Assembly: GCA_033765145.1 (NCBI GenBank)
Contig: JANRIH010000038.1
Location: 186,001 to 250,000 of the forward strand
Length of the DNA stretch: 64,000 nucleotides
Source of the DNA: JAGVSR01 sp033765145
GTDB taxonomy: Bacteria; Pseudomonadota; Alphaproteobacteria; Rhizobiales; Hyphomicrobiaceae
Direction of reading: 5' to 3'
Below the pieces are notes generated by a model. That model worked only from the letters and a program-made list of their open reading frames with translations, ran no database searches and had not been told where the DNA came from. A program made the translations under genes and the position numbers. This document shows, piece after piece, positions 8,456-16,200 of this stretch; position 1 is the stretch's first letter; each line of letters begins with the position of its first letter.

Positions 8456-9358
8456 GTGGATCGTCTGCGCGCCATGTCCGTGTTTATTGCCGTTGCCAAC
8501 GCCGGCAGCCTCTCGGCGGCAGCGCGATCGCTCGGAGAACCACTGACCAACGTGAGCCGGCTTCTGGCGCAGATCGAAGAGCATCTCGGTGTGACGCTTG
8601 TCGAACGCACGACGCGACGGCTGGCGTTGACGGCGGCGGGGCGCGACTATCTCGGCACCTGTCGCCGAATCCTCGAAGACTTGAACACGGCCGAAGCCCT
8701 ACTCGCCGGACAATCGAGCGCGCTCTCGGGCGGTCTGTCCGTGACGGCGCCCGTCGGGCTCGGCCGCCGCCATGTCCTCCCCGTCGTGACGGATTTCCTT
8801 GCGGCCTACCCGGAGATCAATGTGCGGCTCGTTCTGCTCGACCGCATCGTCGATCTCATGGGTGAGGATGTCGATGTCGCGATCCGCGTCGGGAAGATGA
8901 AGGACAGCCAGTTGCTCGCGTCTGGCGTTGGCACGCTGAAACTGGTCACGTGCGCGGCGCCAGCCTATCTTGCGCGCCGGGGCGCGCCCCATACGGTGGA
9001 CGCGATCGCCGGTCACGACTGCATCACGTTCGGTGGCCTGTCCGGCGGCACCCGATGGGTCTTCACGAGCCGACGCTATGGGCGCCAGGCGATCCGCGTG
9101 CGGTCGCGCCTCGACGTCAACGCGGCCGACGCCGCGGTCGCGGCTGCCGTGGAGGGTGTCGGCATAGCGCGGGTGCTCTCCTATCAGGCCGAAGACGCGC
9201 TGAGATCGCGGGCACTCGTGCCCGTCCTGCAGCGGTTTGATGACGGGGCGATCCCGGTGAGCCTGGTCCATCGGCCCGCGCGGGCGTCGACATCGATCGT
9301 GCGCGAATTCGTGCGCTTTGCGTCAGCAAAGCTCCGCGCCCGGCTCGAAGGAGGCTGA
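8456..9358 (+). CDS. LysR family transcriptional regulator
   Basis: The 300-residue protein has the N-terminal winged HTH of LysR regulators (residues 1-60, with F-I-A-V-A-N-A-G-S-L-S-A-A-A-R-S-L and V-S-R-L-L-A-Q-I-E-E-H-L-G). An effector-binding domain follows, with V-D-V-A-I-R-V-G, characteristic of the CrgA/DhaR-like group. It starts with GTG at 8456 (M-D-R-L-R-A-M). Divergent orientation relative to the GST gene suggests it controls the GST and PNPOx-like pair. The inducer is unknown. Confidence 0.92.
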   Translation: MDRLRAMSVFIAVANAGSLSAAARSLGEPLTNVSRLLAQIEEHLGVTLVERTTRRLALTAAGRDYLGTCRRILEDLNTAEALLAGQSSALSGGLSVTAPVGLGRRHVLPVVTDFLAAYPEINVRLVLLDRIVDLMGEDVDVAIRVGKMKDSQLLASGVGTLKLVTCAAPAYLARRGAPHTVDAIAGHDCITFGGLSGGTRWVFTSRRYGRQAIRVRSRLDVNAADAAVAAAVEGVGIARVLSYQAEDALRSRALVPVLQRFDDGAIPVSLVHRPARASTSIVREFVRFASAKLRARLEGG

Positions 9359-9449
9359 TCCGCCCGATCGAGATGCCCCTACGAGGCACCCGACGCCGAA
9401 GCCGGCGACAATATTGACTCTCCTCAAATGAAACGGGGTCAAGCCGACA

Positions 9450-9455
9450 TATAAT
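9450..9455 (+). promoter_or_regulatory. Candidate -10 box (TATAAT)
   Basis: A perfect TATAAT lies about 170 bp upstream of the Met-rich protein gene in an AT-rich patch that stands out from the surrounding GC-rich DNA. No good -35 is found at 16-18 bp; TTGACT at 9414-9419 is 30 bp away. It may be an activator-dependent promoter. Confidence 0.35.
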
Positions 9456-9623
9456 TCGCATTTAAACGGTCGCGCAGCACATCCAATGGCGACCGGCCCT
9501 GAACACGGCCGCACATGCGATCCGCTCGCAGAACTCGATGCGCCCGATGCTTGCGAACTGGCGCGACAAGAGATCGAACCGAAGAACGAAGTCGGCTTCG
9601 CCTCACAACTGGAGGATCACCCG

Positions 9624-10193
9624 ATGGCTGGAACGCTGAAGACACTCGCTTCTTTTGCAGCAGGTCTTTTGACCCTCGGCGCGACCGCGCTCGCGGACGA
9701 TCATGAGCACGATCAAGCGCAGCAAATGCCGATGATGGGTCAAGGGATGGGCATGATGGGCGATTGTCCCATGATGGGCGGCGGCATGGGAGAGATGCGG
9801 CAGGGCATGCCCGGAGGGATGGCCCCCGGGATGATGGGCCAGCACATGGGACCCGGCATGATGATGAGCCGTGGCCCGATGATGGAAGGGCGGCTCGCCT
9901 ACCTCAAAGCCGAGCTGGGAATCACTGACTCACAGGCGTCGTCGTGGGATGGCTACGTTGCGGCGGTCAAGGAGCGTGCTGATTCCATGCAGAAGATGCA
10001 CGCGACGATGATGCAAGCGATGAACTCCGGCACGGCGGCCGAGAGAATGAACACCCGCATCAAGCATATGGAAGCCATGCTCGACGCTCTGAAGATCATG
10101 AAGCCCGCGACCGAGGCGCTCTACAAGGCCCTGAGCGACGACCAGAAGAAAAAGGCCGATGTGCTGCTCGGAATGGGCTGTTGCATGATGTGA
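9624..10193 (+). CDS. Methionine-rich periplasmic Spy/CpxP (LTXXQ)-like protein
   Basis: The 189-residue product begins with a signal peptide (MAGTLKTLASFAAGLLTLGA, cleavage after A-L-A), then an H-E-H-D acidic-His patch. A striking segment at residues 35-87 contains about 20 methionines with glycine and one cysteine. The C-terminal half has two LTXXQ-like helices, L-G-I-T-D-S-Q and L-S-D-D-Q-K, as in Spy/CpxP periplasmic chaperones, and ends C-C-M-M. Met-rich segments in such proteins often bind copper or silver; that role is inferred. The start is fixed by GGAGGA at 9611-9616. It has no adjacent copper ATPase or oxidase. Confidence 0.8.
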   Translation: MAGTLKTLASFAAGLLTLGATALADDHEHDQAQQMPMMGQGMGMMGDCPMMGGGMGEMRQGMPGGMAPGMMGQHMGPGMMMSRGPMMEGRLAYLKAELGITDSQASSWDGYVAAVKERADSMQKMHATMMQAMNSGTAAERMNTRIKHMEAMLDALKIMKPATEALYKALSDDQKKKADVLLGMGCCMM

Positions 10194-10405
10194 CGGCCTA
10201 TGAAAGCACGACGAAGTATCTATCGGCAGATGGGCCAAATCCGACCAAGCGGCGCCTTTCGACCCGGTCGCGCGACGCCGCCAAAGAGCGGCGACTCCCG
10301 TTGGGGCACGCTCAAGACCAGTGAACGCGATTGGACGGCCGCAGCACAAGGACCGGACGCATTCGGAAGGCGCTCCCGCCCCGCCAGCACCAAACGTGAA
10401 CATTT
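10194..10405. other. Non-coding stretch before the insertion element
   Basis: No gene with family resemblance is seen. A 76-codon frame here runs through the target-site duplication into the insertion element and has no similarity pattern, so it is not called. Confidence 0.5.
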
Positions 10406-10413
10406 CAACGGTT
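10406..10413. repeat. Target site duplication, left copy (CAACGGTT)
   Basis: CAACGGTT is immediately outside the left terminal repeat and recurs exactly outside the right one at 12139-12146. Eight base pairs is the duplication length known for the IS1595 family. Confidence 0.85.
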
Positions 10414-10437
10414 ATGAATTGGCCAGTTGACGTATGT
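10414..10437 (+). repeat. Left terminal inverted repeat of the IS element
   Basis: It matches the reverse complement of 12115-12138 at 23 of 24 positions. The core GGCCAGTTGACGTATGT is identical on both sides and contains TTGACG, a -35-like hexamer that points inward. Confidence 0.92.
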
Positions 10438-10481
10438 TCCTGGAGTCGTGCTATGACCCGAGCGCGGCTCTGGAGTTCGTC

Positions 10482-11126
10482 ATGGAAAGGCAATGGAGTA
10501 CGGTCCTTCAACTATTGCTCACAGGCGTGGGCATGATCGCGGGAACTTGGAGTGTTGTGTTAGGCGCCGCCTTGATCGGCTGGGCTGTACTGTTGTTCGT
10601 TCGGGCTAATCATCACTCGATTTGTCGCGGCATTACAAACTATGTCGGCGTCGGGATGGATTGGTGCTCAGGTGATCTACAACAAACCACAGTGGAAGCA
10701 TCTTCGGTAAGGCCTGCTCAGCCCCAACCGGATTGGGCTTTGGGCGAACTCCTGCGAGGACTTCATCCCAATCCACTTGATGATGCAAATTGGCTGGCGG
10801 TAGGCAATGAAGTGCGGGACGCCGCATCACTTGGAAAAATTCAAGTATGGGGCCGATTTGCAGTCATTGAGCAAAGCTCCGCGTCGGAGGCAACGAAGTC
10901 AGCGTTGATTAAGGTGGAAGCTGATTACTGGAAGAATGCTCAGTTTAATTGGGCAACTATCTTGGAGACGAAAACCCATTTGCCACAGACAGTGCCGTTG
11001 CCGCATAAATGCCACGCTGATTTTACTCGCTACAATGACTTGTATGTGAACAAAGCGCAGTGCATTGAGTGTTGGCCCCGAAGGTTGCAGGTGGAAAATG
11101 TCCCGCGGCAAATACCTCAGCCTTGA
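10482..11126 (+). CDS. IS passenger: hypothetical membrane-anchored protein
   Basis: This is a 214-residue protein of unknown function. An N-terminal hydrophobic segment (about residues 8-38, L-Q-L-L-L-T-G-V-G-M-I-A-G ... G-W-A-V-L-L-F-V) could form one or two membrane helices. A soluble domain follows, with N-W-L-A-V-G-N-E-V-R-D-A-A-S-L-G-K-I-Q-V-W-G-R and a Trp/Tyr-rich C-terminus. Base composition is clearly lower in GC than chromosomal neighbours. The ATG at 10482 is preferred (GGAG 6 nt upstream); an in-frame ATG at 10434 lies inside the terminal repeat. It sits wholly within the IS and overlaps the next small gene by 29 bp, suggesting co-transcription. I do not recognise a named family. 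Confidence 0.65.
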   Translation: MERQWSTVLQLLLTGVGMIAGTWSVVLGAALIGWAVLLFVRANHHSICRGITNYVGVGMDWCSGDLQQTTVEASSVRPAQPQPDWALGELLRGLHPNPLDDANWLAVGNEVRDAASLGKIQVWGRFAVIEQSSASEATKSALIKVEADYWKNAQFNWATILETKTHLPQTVPLPHKCHADFTRYNDLYVNKAQCIECWPRRLQVENVPRQIPQP

Positions 11127-11307
11127 AGAAGCCCGCCAGTCCGGCGACTTCAAGAAGTTCTGCGCGGACCATCCGTCGGAAGCGGATCGCGCCCGATTCC
11201 TCAAGCTTCTGACCCTCATGTCGCAAGGCGCTTTAGAAGGCGAGGAAACATCCCCGCCGGATCATGTCGCTGATTCCAACGGAACTCGAACTCGGCGAGA
11301 TACTTAG
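11098..11307 (+). CDS. IS passenger: small hypothetical protein
   Basis: This 69-residue protein begins M-S-R-G-K-Y-L-S-L-E-E-A-R and contains a predicted helix rich in charged residues (S-G-D-F-K-K-F-C-A-D-H-P-S-E-A-D-R-A-R-F-L-K-L-L). Short proteins with this kind of opening are found beside ISXO2-like transposases as far as I recall. AGGTGG just before ATG 11098 supports the start. Its 3' end overlaps the last 92 bp of the transposase gene on the other strand. Function unknown; an accessory role in transposition is conceivable. Confidence 0.6.
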   Translation: MSRGKYLSLEEARQSGDFKKFCADHPSEADRARFLKLLTLMSQGALEGEETSPPDHVADSNGTRTRRDT

Positions 11308-12076
11308 CCAGATGGTTGCGCGACACGTGGACGTGCGTGCCCTTGATCGACCGCTTGAAGATCGACCAGAACGATTCAATGGTCTGCGTGTGGTGCTTGC
11401 CGCGCACCCATTCCTCTTTCGAGTGCACAACGGTGCCGTGCTCGTAACCGGCCATCGCCAGATAGTGGTAGCTTTTCAATTCGTCGGTCGTGATGGTTGA
11501 GCCCTTCTCGACGTTCTTGATGATGGGCGGAAGCAGAGAGCGGCCGCTGACATCGGGCACCACTTTGGTGATCACGTCTCCGCCACGCTGGACAATGCCC
11601 AGCACGGCCGTCTTGTTCGGGCCGCCCCGGCCGCGCTTCCCCTTCCGGAAACCGCCGATGTAAGCTTCGTCGACCTCGATATGGCCGGACAGCCTCCGGT
11701 CCCCGTCGACGACGGCAAGGTACTTGCGGATTTCATGGCCCATGCGCCACGCGGTCTTGTAGTTCACGGAGAGTTGGCGCTGCAGTTCCTTGGCGGGAAC
11801 GCCGTGGCGCGTCGTCGTGAACAGATACATGGCATAGAACCACTTCTGCAGCGGCGTATGCGACTTGTGAAACGGCGTGCCCACCATCGGGTGGACATGG
11901 TTACCACATTGGCAGGTGTAGGCCGGCATCTTCGCCAGCTTCTTCCACTTGCCGCTCTCTCCGCAGCGCGTGCACTCGTGCTCCGTGCCGTAGCGCGCCT
12001 TAAACAGGTGTTCGAGGCAAGCGTCGTCGTTGGGAAAGAGCGTCATGAACTCTGTGATCGGCATCGGCTTGGACAT
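11216..12076 (-). CDS. IS1595 family (ISXO2-like) transposase
   Basis: The 286-residue protein has an N-terminal zinc ribbon (C-T-R-C then C-Q-C) as in IS1595 transposases, then a DDE-type catalytic domain with first Asp in H-I-E-V-D-E-A-Y-I-G-G, second in T-T-D-E-L-K-S-Y, and the third acidic residue near T-I-E-S-F-W-S-I-F-K-R. The start M-S-K-P-M-P at 12076 has GGAGG 5 nt upstream and lies just downstream of a strong promoter, so the longer in-frame start in the terminal repeat is unlikely. No frameshift or stop is present, so the enzyme should be active. Confidence 0.93.
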   Translation of the reverse strand: MSKPMPITEFMTLFPNDDACLEHLFKARYGTEHECTRCGESGKWKKLAKMPAYTCQCGNHVHPMVGTPFHKSHTPLQKWFYAMYLFTTTRHGVPAKELQRQLSVNYKTAWRMGHEIRKYLAVVDGDRRLSGHIEVDEAYIGGFRKGKRGRGGPNKTAVLGIVQRGGDVITKVVPDVSGRSLLPPIIKNVEKGSTITTDELKSYHYLAMAGYEHGTVVHSKEEWVRGKHHTQTIESFWSIFKRSIKGTHVHVSRNHLAKYLAEFEFRWNQRHDPAGMFPRLLKRLAT

Positions 12077-12096
12077 ATCGGCCTCCATCTGAAGCC

Positions 12097-12125
12097 AATA
12101 TAGCAATCCGAGATACATACGTCAA
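12097..12125 (-). promoter_or_regulatory. Sigma70-type promoter for the transposase, -35 inside the terminal repeat
   Basis: On the minus strand TTGACG (12125-12120) and TATATT (12102-12097) are separated by exactly 17 bp. The -35 is part of the terminal inverted repeat. The same TTGACG in the left repeat is followed by a poorer TATGAC at 19 bp, which could serve the passenger genes. Confidence 0.7.
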
Positions 12126-12138
12126 CTGGCCAATCCAT
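12115..12138 (-). repeat. Right terminal inverted repeat of the IS element
   Basis: This is the partner of 10414-10437 with a single mismatch at the fourth base from the outer end; it is followed directly by the right target duplication. Confidence 0.92.
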
Positions 12139-12146
12139 CAACGGTT
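12139..12146. repeat. Target site duplication, right copy (CAACGGTT)
   Basis: Exact copy of 10406-10413, positioned symmetrically relative to the terminal repeats. Confidence 0.85.
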
Positions 12147-12187
12147 TGTAATGATGCGCCGCGCACGGCGCGTGCTAGCGTTGAGCG

Positions 12188-14941
12188 ATGTCCGATACGC
12201 TGCCGCCCACCCATCTTCCCGGGAACGCTCAAGCCGCTGCTCCGCGGACGGTTAAAGTCCTCGAGGGCAAGATTTTTCGCGCGCGGCTCGCCATGGTCGC
12301 CGAGGCCGTTTGGCGGCGGATGTGGATCCTTTTCGGACTGGCCGGTCTGTTTGTTCTCGTGAGCCTCGCGGGCCTCTGGCCATTGCTCGACCCCTGGACT
12401 CATCGGATTTCCCTCGGGCTCTTCGGGCTGGGCTTCCTCGTTTGGCTCGTCGTAACCCTCCGCATTCCCTGGCCATCGCGCGAGGACGCCATCCGGCGAA
12501 TCGAGCGGGTCTCAGGCATCCCGCACCGCCCCGCGTCCGCCTATGAAGATACGCTCTCCTCGGCCTCCGGGAACGCCGCGACGGAAGCGATCTGGCAGGC
12601 CCACAAGCGCCGCATGGCGAACCTCGTGAAGGACCTGCGCCCGGGGGCACCTGCCCCACGCACCCATCTCATCGACCCGATCGCGCTGCGTGCGATTTTG
12701 CCGCTCGCCCTCGTCGTGGCACTCGGATTGGCGGGCTCGAGCGGCCTGTCGCGGTTAGGCGAAGCATTCGAGTTCGGCACATCCGCCGCACTCACGAACG
12801 CGCGGCTAGACGCCTGGGTCACGCCGCCCGCCTACACGGGGCGCACGCCCATCATGCTGGCCGACGGCCGCAACCCGGCGACCGCTCAACCTGCGCCGAA
12901 TCAGTTTGCCCCGAAGTCGGACGGCTCGCCGGCGGACGCAGCGGCGGCCAAGTCCCTCGAAGTGCCGGAAGGCAGTCTCGTCGTCGCGCGTCTCGCGGGC
13001 GCGGGCACCGAAACGCTGACGCTCGAAGTCGCGGGAGCCGACGATCCGAAGGCGTCATCGACGCGTGTCGAGGGCCAGGCGAGCGCCGGCGCCGTGCAAG
13101 GTCTGACGGAAGCGCGCGTCACGCTCGACAAGGCGGGCACGCTTCGCGTTCTGGCGGGCGGCAACGTACTGCGCGAATGGCCGTTCACGGTGATCCCCGA
13201 CAATGCGCCCGGCATCGCGCTGACGAAAAACCCCGAACGCACTGAACGCGGCGCTATGAAGCTCACCTACTTCGTGCAGGACGACTATGGCGTTGCGTCC
13301 GCCGAAGTCGTGTTCAAGCCCCTCGAGAAAGTCGACGACGGAGACCCCAAGACCGCATGGGCGCGTCCGCCGCCACCGACCGGGCCGCGTCCGCCCTATT
13401 CCCGTCCGCCCCAGCTCGCGCTCCGCCTGCCGGCTCCGAATGCCAAGCAGGGCGAGGCGTTCACGTATCACGAGATGGGCTCGCACCCTTGGGCCGGCCG
13501 CCGCGTGACGATGACGCTCGTCGCCAAGGACGTTGGCGGCAAGACCGGCCAGACGCTGCCGATCGAAGTCATGCTCCCCGAGCGCGAATTCAAGAAGCCG
13601 TTGGCGCGGGCTGTGATCGAGCAGCGGAAACTTCTGCTCGAAGACCCGCGCCATCGCGCGCGCGTCGGTGTCGCGTTGGCCGCTCTGACACTCGAGCCCC
13701 AAGGTTTCATCGACGACGCGCGCGCGTATCTGGCGCTCCGCTCGTCGCTCTATCGCCTGGAGCGCGATACGACACGCGCGGCGACCGACAGCGTCATCGA
13801 GCAGTTGTGGTTTGCAGCCCTCCGCCTCGAGGACGGCGATCTTTCTGAAGCCGAGCGCAATCTCCGCGACGTCCAGGATCGGCTTGCGAAGGCGCTCGAA
13901 GAAGGCGCGTCCGACGAGGAGATCCAGCGCCTGATGCAGGAGCTGCGCGACGCCTTCCAGGACTATGCGCGCGAGATGGCGGAGCAGGCCGAGCAACAGG
14001 CCGGCGATCAGCAGCAGCAGGACAATCAGAGCGGCGAACAGATGTCCGCCGAAGACCTCGACCGGATGATGAAGGAAATGGAGGAGATGGCCAAGAGCGG
14101 CCTCCGTGAGCAGGCGAAGGACATGCTGGCTCAGATGCGCGACATGATGGAGCGCATGCAGGCTCAGAAGCAGCAGAGCCAGGAAGATCGCCAGCGCAAT
14201 GCCGACGCCGAGAAGATGATGCGGCGTCTCGGTGAGGCGACCGGCGAGCAGCAGAACCTCATGGACGACACCTTCGACCAGCGACGCGAGCAGCAACAGG
14301 GTCAAGGGCAGATGAAGCAGCAGGGTCAGGCTGGCCAGCGCGGTCAGCGTGGCCAGGGCATGCAGGCCGATCGCAACGGTCAGATGGGCCAGGGCAACGA
14401 CCAAGGCGAGATGCAGCTGGGCGAGCGCGGCCGCGATGGCAAGGGTCCGGAAGGCGGCAAAGGCCAAGGCGGGAGGCAGGGCCTTGCTGAACGCCAGCGG
14501 CAGCTTCGCGAAAGACTGGACGCTCTGCGTAAGGACATGCAGGAAAAGGGTCTCGGCGACGGCGAGCGCCTTGGCGAAGCGACCGATGCCATGGAAGACG
14601 CCGAACGCGCGTTGGAACAGGGTGATTTCGATCAGGCGAACCAGGATCAGGGCCGCGCGCTGGACGCCATGCGCGAAAGCGCCGAGGAAATGGCGAGCCA
14701 GATGCAGCAGAACAACGGCGGACAGCAGCGGTTCGGTCAGAACGGCGACAGCCCGCGCGATCCGTTGGGACGTCCGCAGCGCTCCCGCGGTCCCGATCAG
14801 GGACGGTCGGTGAAAGTCCCGGACCAGATCGATATGCAGCGCGCGCGCGAAGTTCTGGAGGAACTGCGCCGCCGTCTCGGAGAGGCCACGCGCCCAGAGG
14901 TCGAATTGCAGTACCTCGAGCGGCTCTTGAAGTGGAATTGA
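12188..14941 (+). CDS. TIGR02302 family (DUF4175) membrane protein
   Basis: This is a 917-residue protein of a family conserved in Hyphomicrobiales, function not established. It has hydrophobic segments at about residues 45-65, 70-92 and 165-185, then a large soluble region with T-P-P-A-Y-T-G-R-T-P typical of DUF4175. A long Gln/Met/Glu/Arg-rich low-complexity helical stretch follows (about 590-860), and a conserved C-terminal helix (A-R-E-V-L-E-E-L-R-R-R-L-G). It normally follows lysA directly; here it is 7.9 kb away. Its own promoter must lie in the 41 bp after the target duplication or inside the IS. Confidence 0.85.
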   Translation: MSDTLPPTHLPGNAQAAAPRTVKVLEGKIFRARLAMVAEAVWRRMWILFGLAGLFVLVSLAGLWPLLDPWTHRISLGLFGLGFLVWLVVTLRIPWPSREDAIRRIERVSGIPHRPASAYEDTLSSASGNAATEAIWQAHKRRMANLVKDLRPGAPAPRTHLIDPIALRAILPLALVVALGLAGSSGLSRLGEAFEFGTSAALTNARLDAWVTPPAYTGRTPIMLADGRNPATAQPAPNQFAPKSDGSPADAAAAKSLEVPEGSLVVARLAGAGTETLTLEVAGADDPKASSTRVEGQASAGAVQGLTEARVTLDKAGTLRVLAGGNVLREWPFTVIPDNAPGIALTKNPERTERGAMKLTYFVQDDYGVASAEVVFKPLEKVDDGDPKTAWARPPPPTGPRPPYSRPPQLALRLPAPNAKQGEAFTYHEMGSHPWAGRRVTMTLVAKDVGGKTGQTLPIEVMLPEREFKKPLARAVIEQRKLLLEDPRHRARVGVALAALTLEPQGFIDDARAYLALRSSLYRLERDTTRAATDSVIEQLWFAALRLEDGDLSEAERNLRDVQDRLAKALEEGASDEEIQRLMQELRDAFQDYAREMAEQAEQQAGDQQQQDNQSGEQMSAEDLDRMMKEMEEMAKSGLREQAKDMLAQMRDMMERMQAQKQQSQEDRQRNADAEKMMRRLGEATGEQQNLMDDTFDQRREQQQGQGQMKQQGQAGQRGQRGQGMQADRNGQMGQGNDQGEMQLGERGRDGKGPEGGKGQGGRQGLAERQRQLRERLDALRKDMQEKGLGDGERLGEATDAMEDAERALEQGDFDQANQDQGRALDAMRESAEEMASQMQQNNGGQQRFGQNGDSPRDPLGRPQRSRGPDQGRSVKVPDQIDMQRAREVLEELRRRLGEATRPEVELQYLERLLKWN

Positions 14942-14974
14942 TCCTAGTACCTTAGCGGTGACCGGCGGCGCGCG

Positions 14975-15916
14975 TCAGAACTGCCGGATCCAGTTGACCG
15001 TGACATAGGGCTCGGGCGCGATGTCGCCCGTAGCACCCCCCTGGAACAGACCGCCAGAAACTCCCGCCGAAACCGACACTTCCCCGCCATCCCAGTCGGT
15101 GCGCAGGAAGATGCCGGCGCGTGTATATTCGAGGATCGAGGCTTCCCCGTCGCCATATGTGAACTGCTGCTGGCAGGCGCCGCCGTCGTCCCAGCCAAGT
15201 TCGCAGTCGGATTGCGCGTCGAGATCGAGCCACGCCTCCCATCCGACCGACCAGCCCTTGACGGCACGCCATCCGAGCCGCGTCCGCGCGGACCGCGTGC
15301 GGTGCGCCTCGCTCCAGGAGAGATCGAGTGACGCGAACCCGATGTTGCCGATGTCGAGCCAAAGCTCGACGACGGCCTTGGCGCCAATGTCGTCTCCGAC
15401 AACTGCGTTTTCGACATCGATGGGCGTGATGGCATGGCCGACGCCCGAGACGCCCGCGAAAGCCTTGGCCGTCAGCGGTCCCCAACGCTCGAGATAGCCA
15501 ACGAGCACGTCCGTGAACCATGGCGTCGCGCGAAATCGGCGGATGACGCTGTCGTCGAGGTCGGCGTCGTACCGCTCGCCCTCGTAGCGATACCCGCCGC
15601 TTCCGCCCGCGATGCGGACCCTGAACCCCGGCTCGTGGATGTGGCTCCAAGGGGCGAGCGTCACACCCGAATAAATGAGCCAGCCGCTGTCCGAGGCGTC
15701 GACACCGGCCCAAGTCTCGCGCCACTTGTGGGACTTCGAAGGTTCGGCGAACGCCCTGGCCCACGCGGCAGGGTTCCAGGTGTCCTGCGGCGCGGCCGGT
15801 TCGCCGGCGCGGACGGGCAGGGCACACGATAGCGTCAGCGCCCCAACGTTCAGAGCGAGCCGGATGGCCAGCCGATGACGCGATACCCCGAATGCCACAA
15901 CCGGGCCCCCGAACAC
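14975..15916 (-). CDS. bcsS: Cellulose biosynthesis protein BcsS-like
   Basis: The 313-residue protein begins with a signal-like hydrophobic stretch ending C-A-L-P-V-R-A and continues as a beta-rich protein with repeated aromatic/glycine strands (W-L-I-Y-S-G-V-T, F-A-S-L-D-L-S-W-S-E-A). It ends V-T-V-N-W-I-R-Q-F, a C-terminal aromatic typical of outer-membrane beta-barrels. The pattern fits BcsS, a family found with alphaproteobacterial cellulose synthases. No bcsA, bcsB or other cellulose gene is in the window, so a role in cellulose export is unproven. The start could be a little downstream of 15916. Confidence 0.7.
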   Translation of the reverse strand: MFGGPVVAFGVSRHRLAIRLALNVGALTLSCALPVRAGEPAAPQDTWNPAAWARAFAEPSKSHKWRETWAGVDASDSGWLIYSGVTLAPWSHIHEPGFRVRIAGGSGGYRYEGERYDADLDDSVIRRFRATPWFTDVLVGYLERWGPLTAKAFAGVSGVGHAITPIDVENAVVGDDIGAKAVVELWLDIGNIGFASLDLSWSEAHRTRSARTRLGWRAVKGWSVGWEAWLDLDAQSDCELGWDDGGACQQQFTYGDGEASILEYTRAGIFLRTDWDGGEVSVSAGVSGGLFQGGATGDIAPEPYVTVNWIRQF

Positions 15917-15973
15917 GGGACTGAGAACTCAGACGAATACGGAGGAACATGGTCGCGCCAGGCGTGTCTTCGG

Positions 15974-15990
15974 TCAATAATGGATTAACC
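15974..15990 (+). promoter_or_regulatory. CtrA-like binding site (TCAA-N7-TTAACC)
   Basis: The site matches the alphaproteobacterial CtrA box TTAA-N7-TTAAC with one mismatch in the first half. It lies between the divergent bcsS and phasin-like genes, 58 bp upstream of bcsS. Regulatory function is inferred from the motif only. Confidence 0.4.
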
Positions 15991-16200
15991 AAAAAATCTA
16001 GGAACTACATATGGTTGCTGTTTTCTAGGCGCAACAATCTCAGATTGAGAAAAGGTCTCGTGTTGCCCCGCCGCGGCTGCCGTGCTGCATGGCAGCGAAT
16101 GTTTGTCGCACCGGTTCGTTATCAGCTATTGATCCATCGCCTGGAATTTGCCGGATCAGAAACGTACCTTCCGCGGAATAGTCTAGGGAGTTGCAAAAAA

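Larger units (their letters stand above)
10414..12138. mobile_element. IS1595-family insertion sequence with passenger genes
   Basis: A 1725-bp element is bounded by 24-bp terminal inverted repeats with one mismatch (10414-10437 and 12115-12138), flanked by the 8-bp direct repeat CAACGGTT. It carries an ISXO2-like DDE transposase on the minus strand and, convergent with it, two passenger genes (10482-11126 and 11098-11307). Intact ends, intact transposase and a perfect duplication indicate a complete and fairly recent insertion. It landed between the Met-rich protein gene and the TIGR02302 gene, 49 bp before the latter's start. Confidence 0.93.

Noticed and set aside
13055..14467. 470-codon minus-strand frame with Leu/His-rich hydrophobic runs that looks like a membrane protein
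   Set aside because: The apparent helices come from complementing Gln/Glu/Met codons of the low-complexity part of the TIGR02302 gene.
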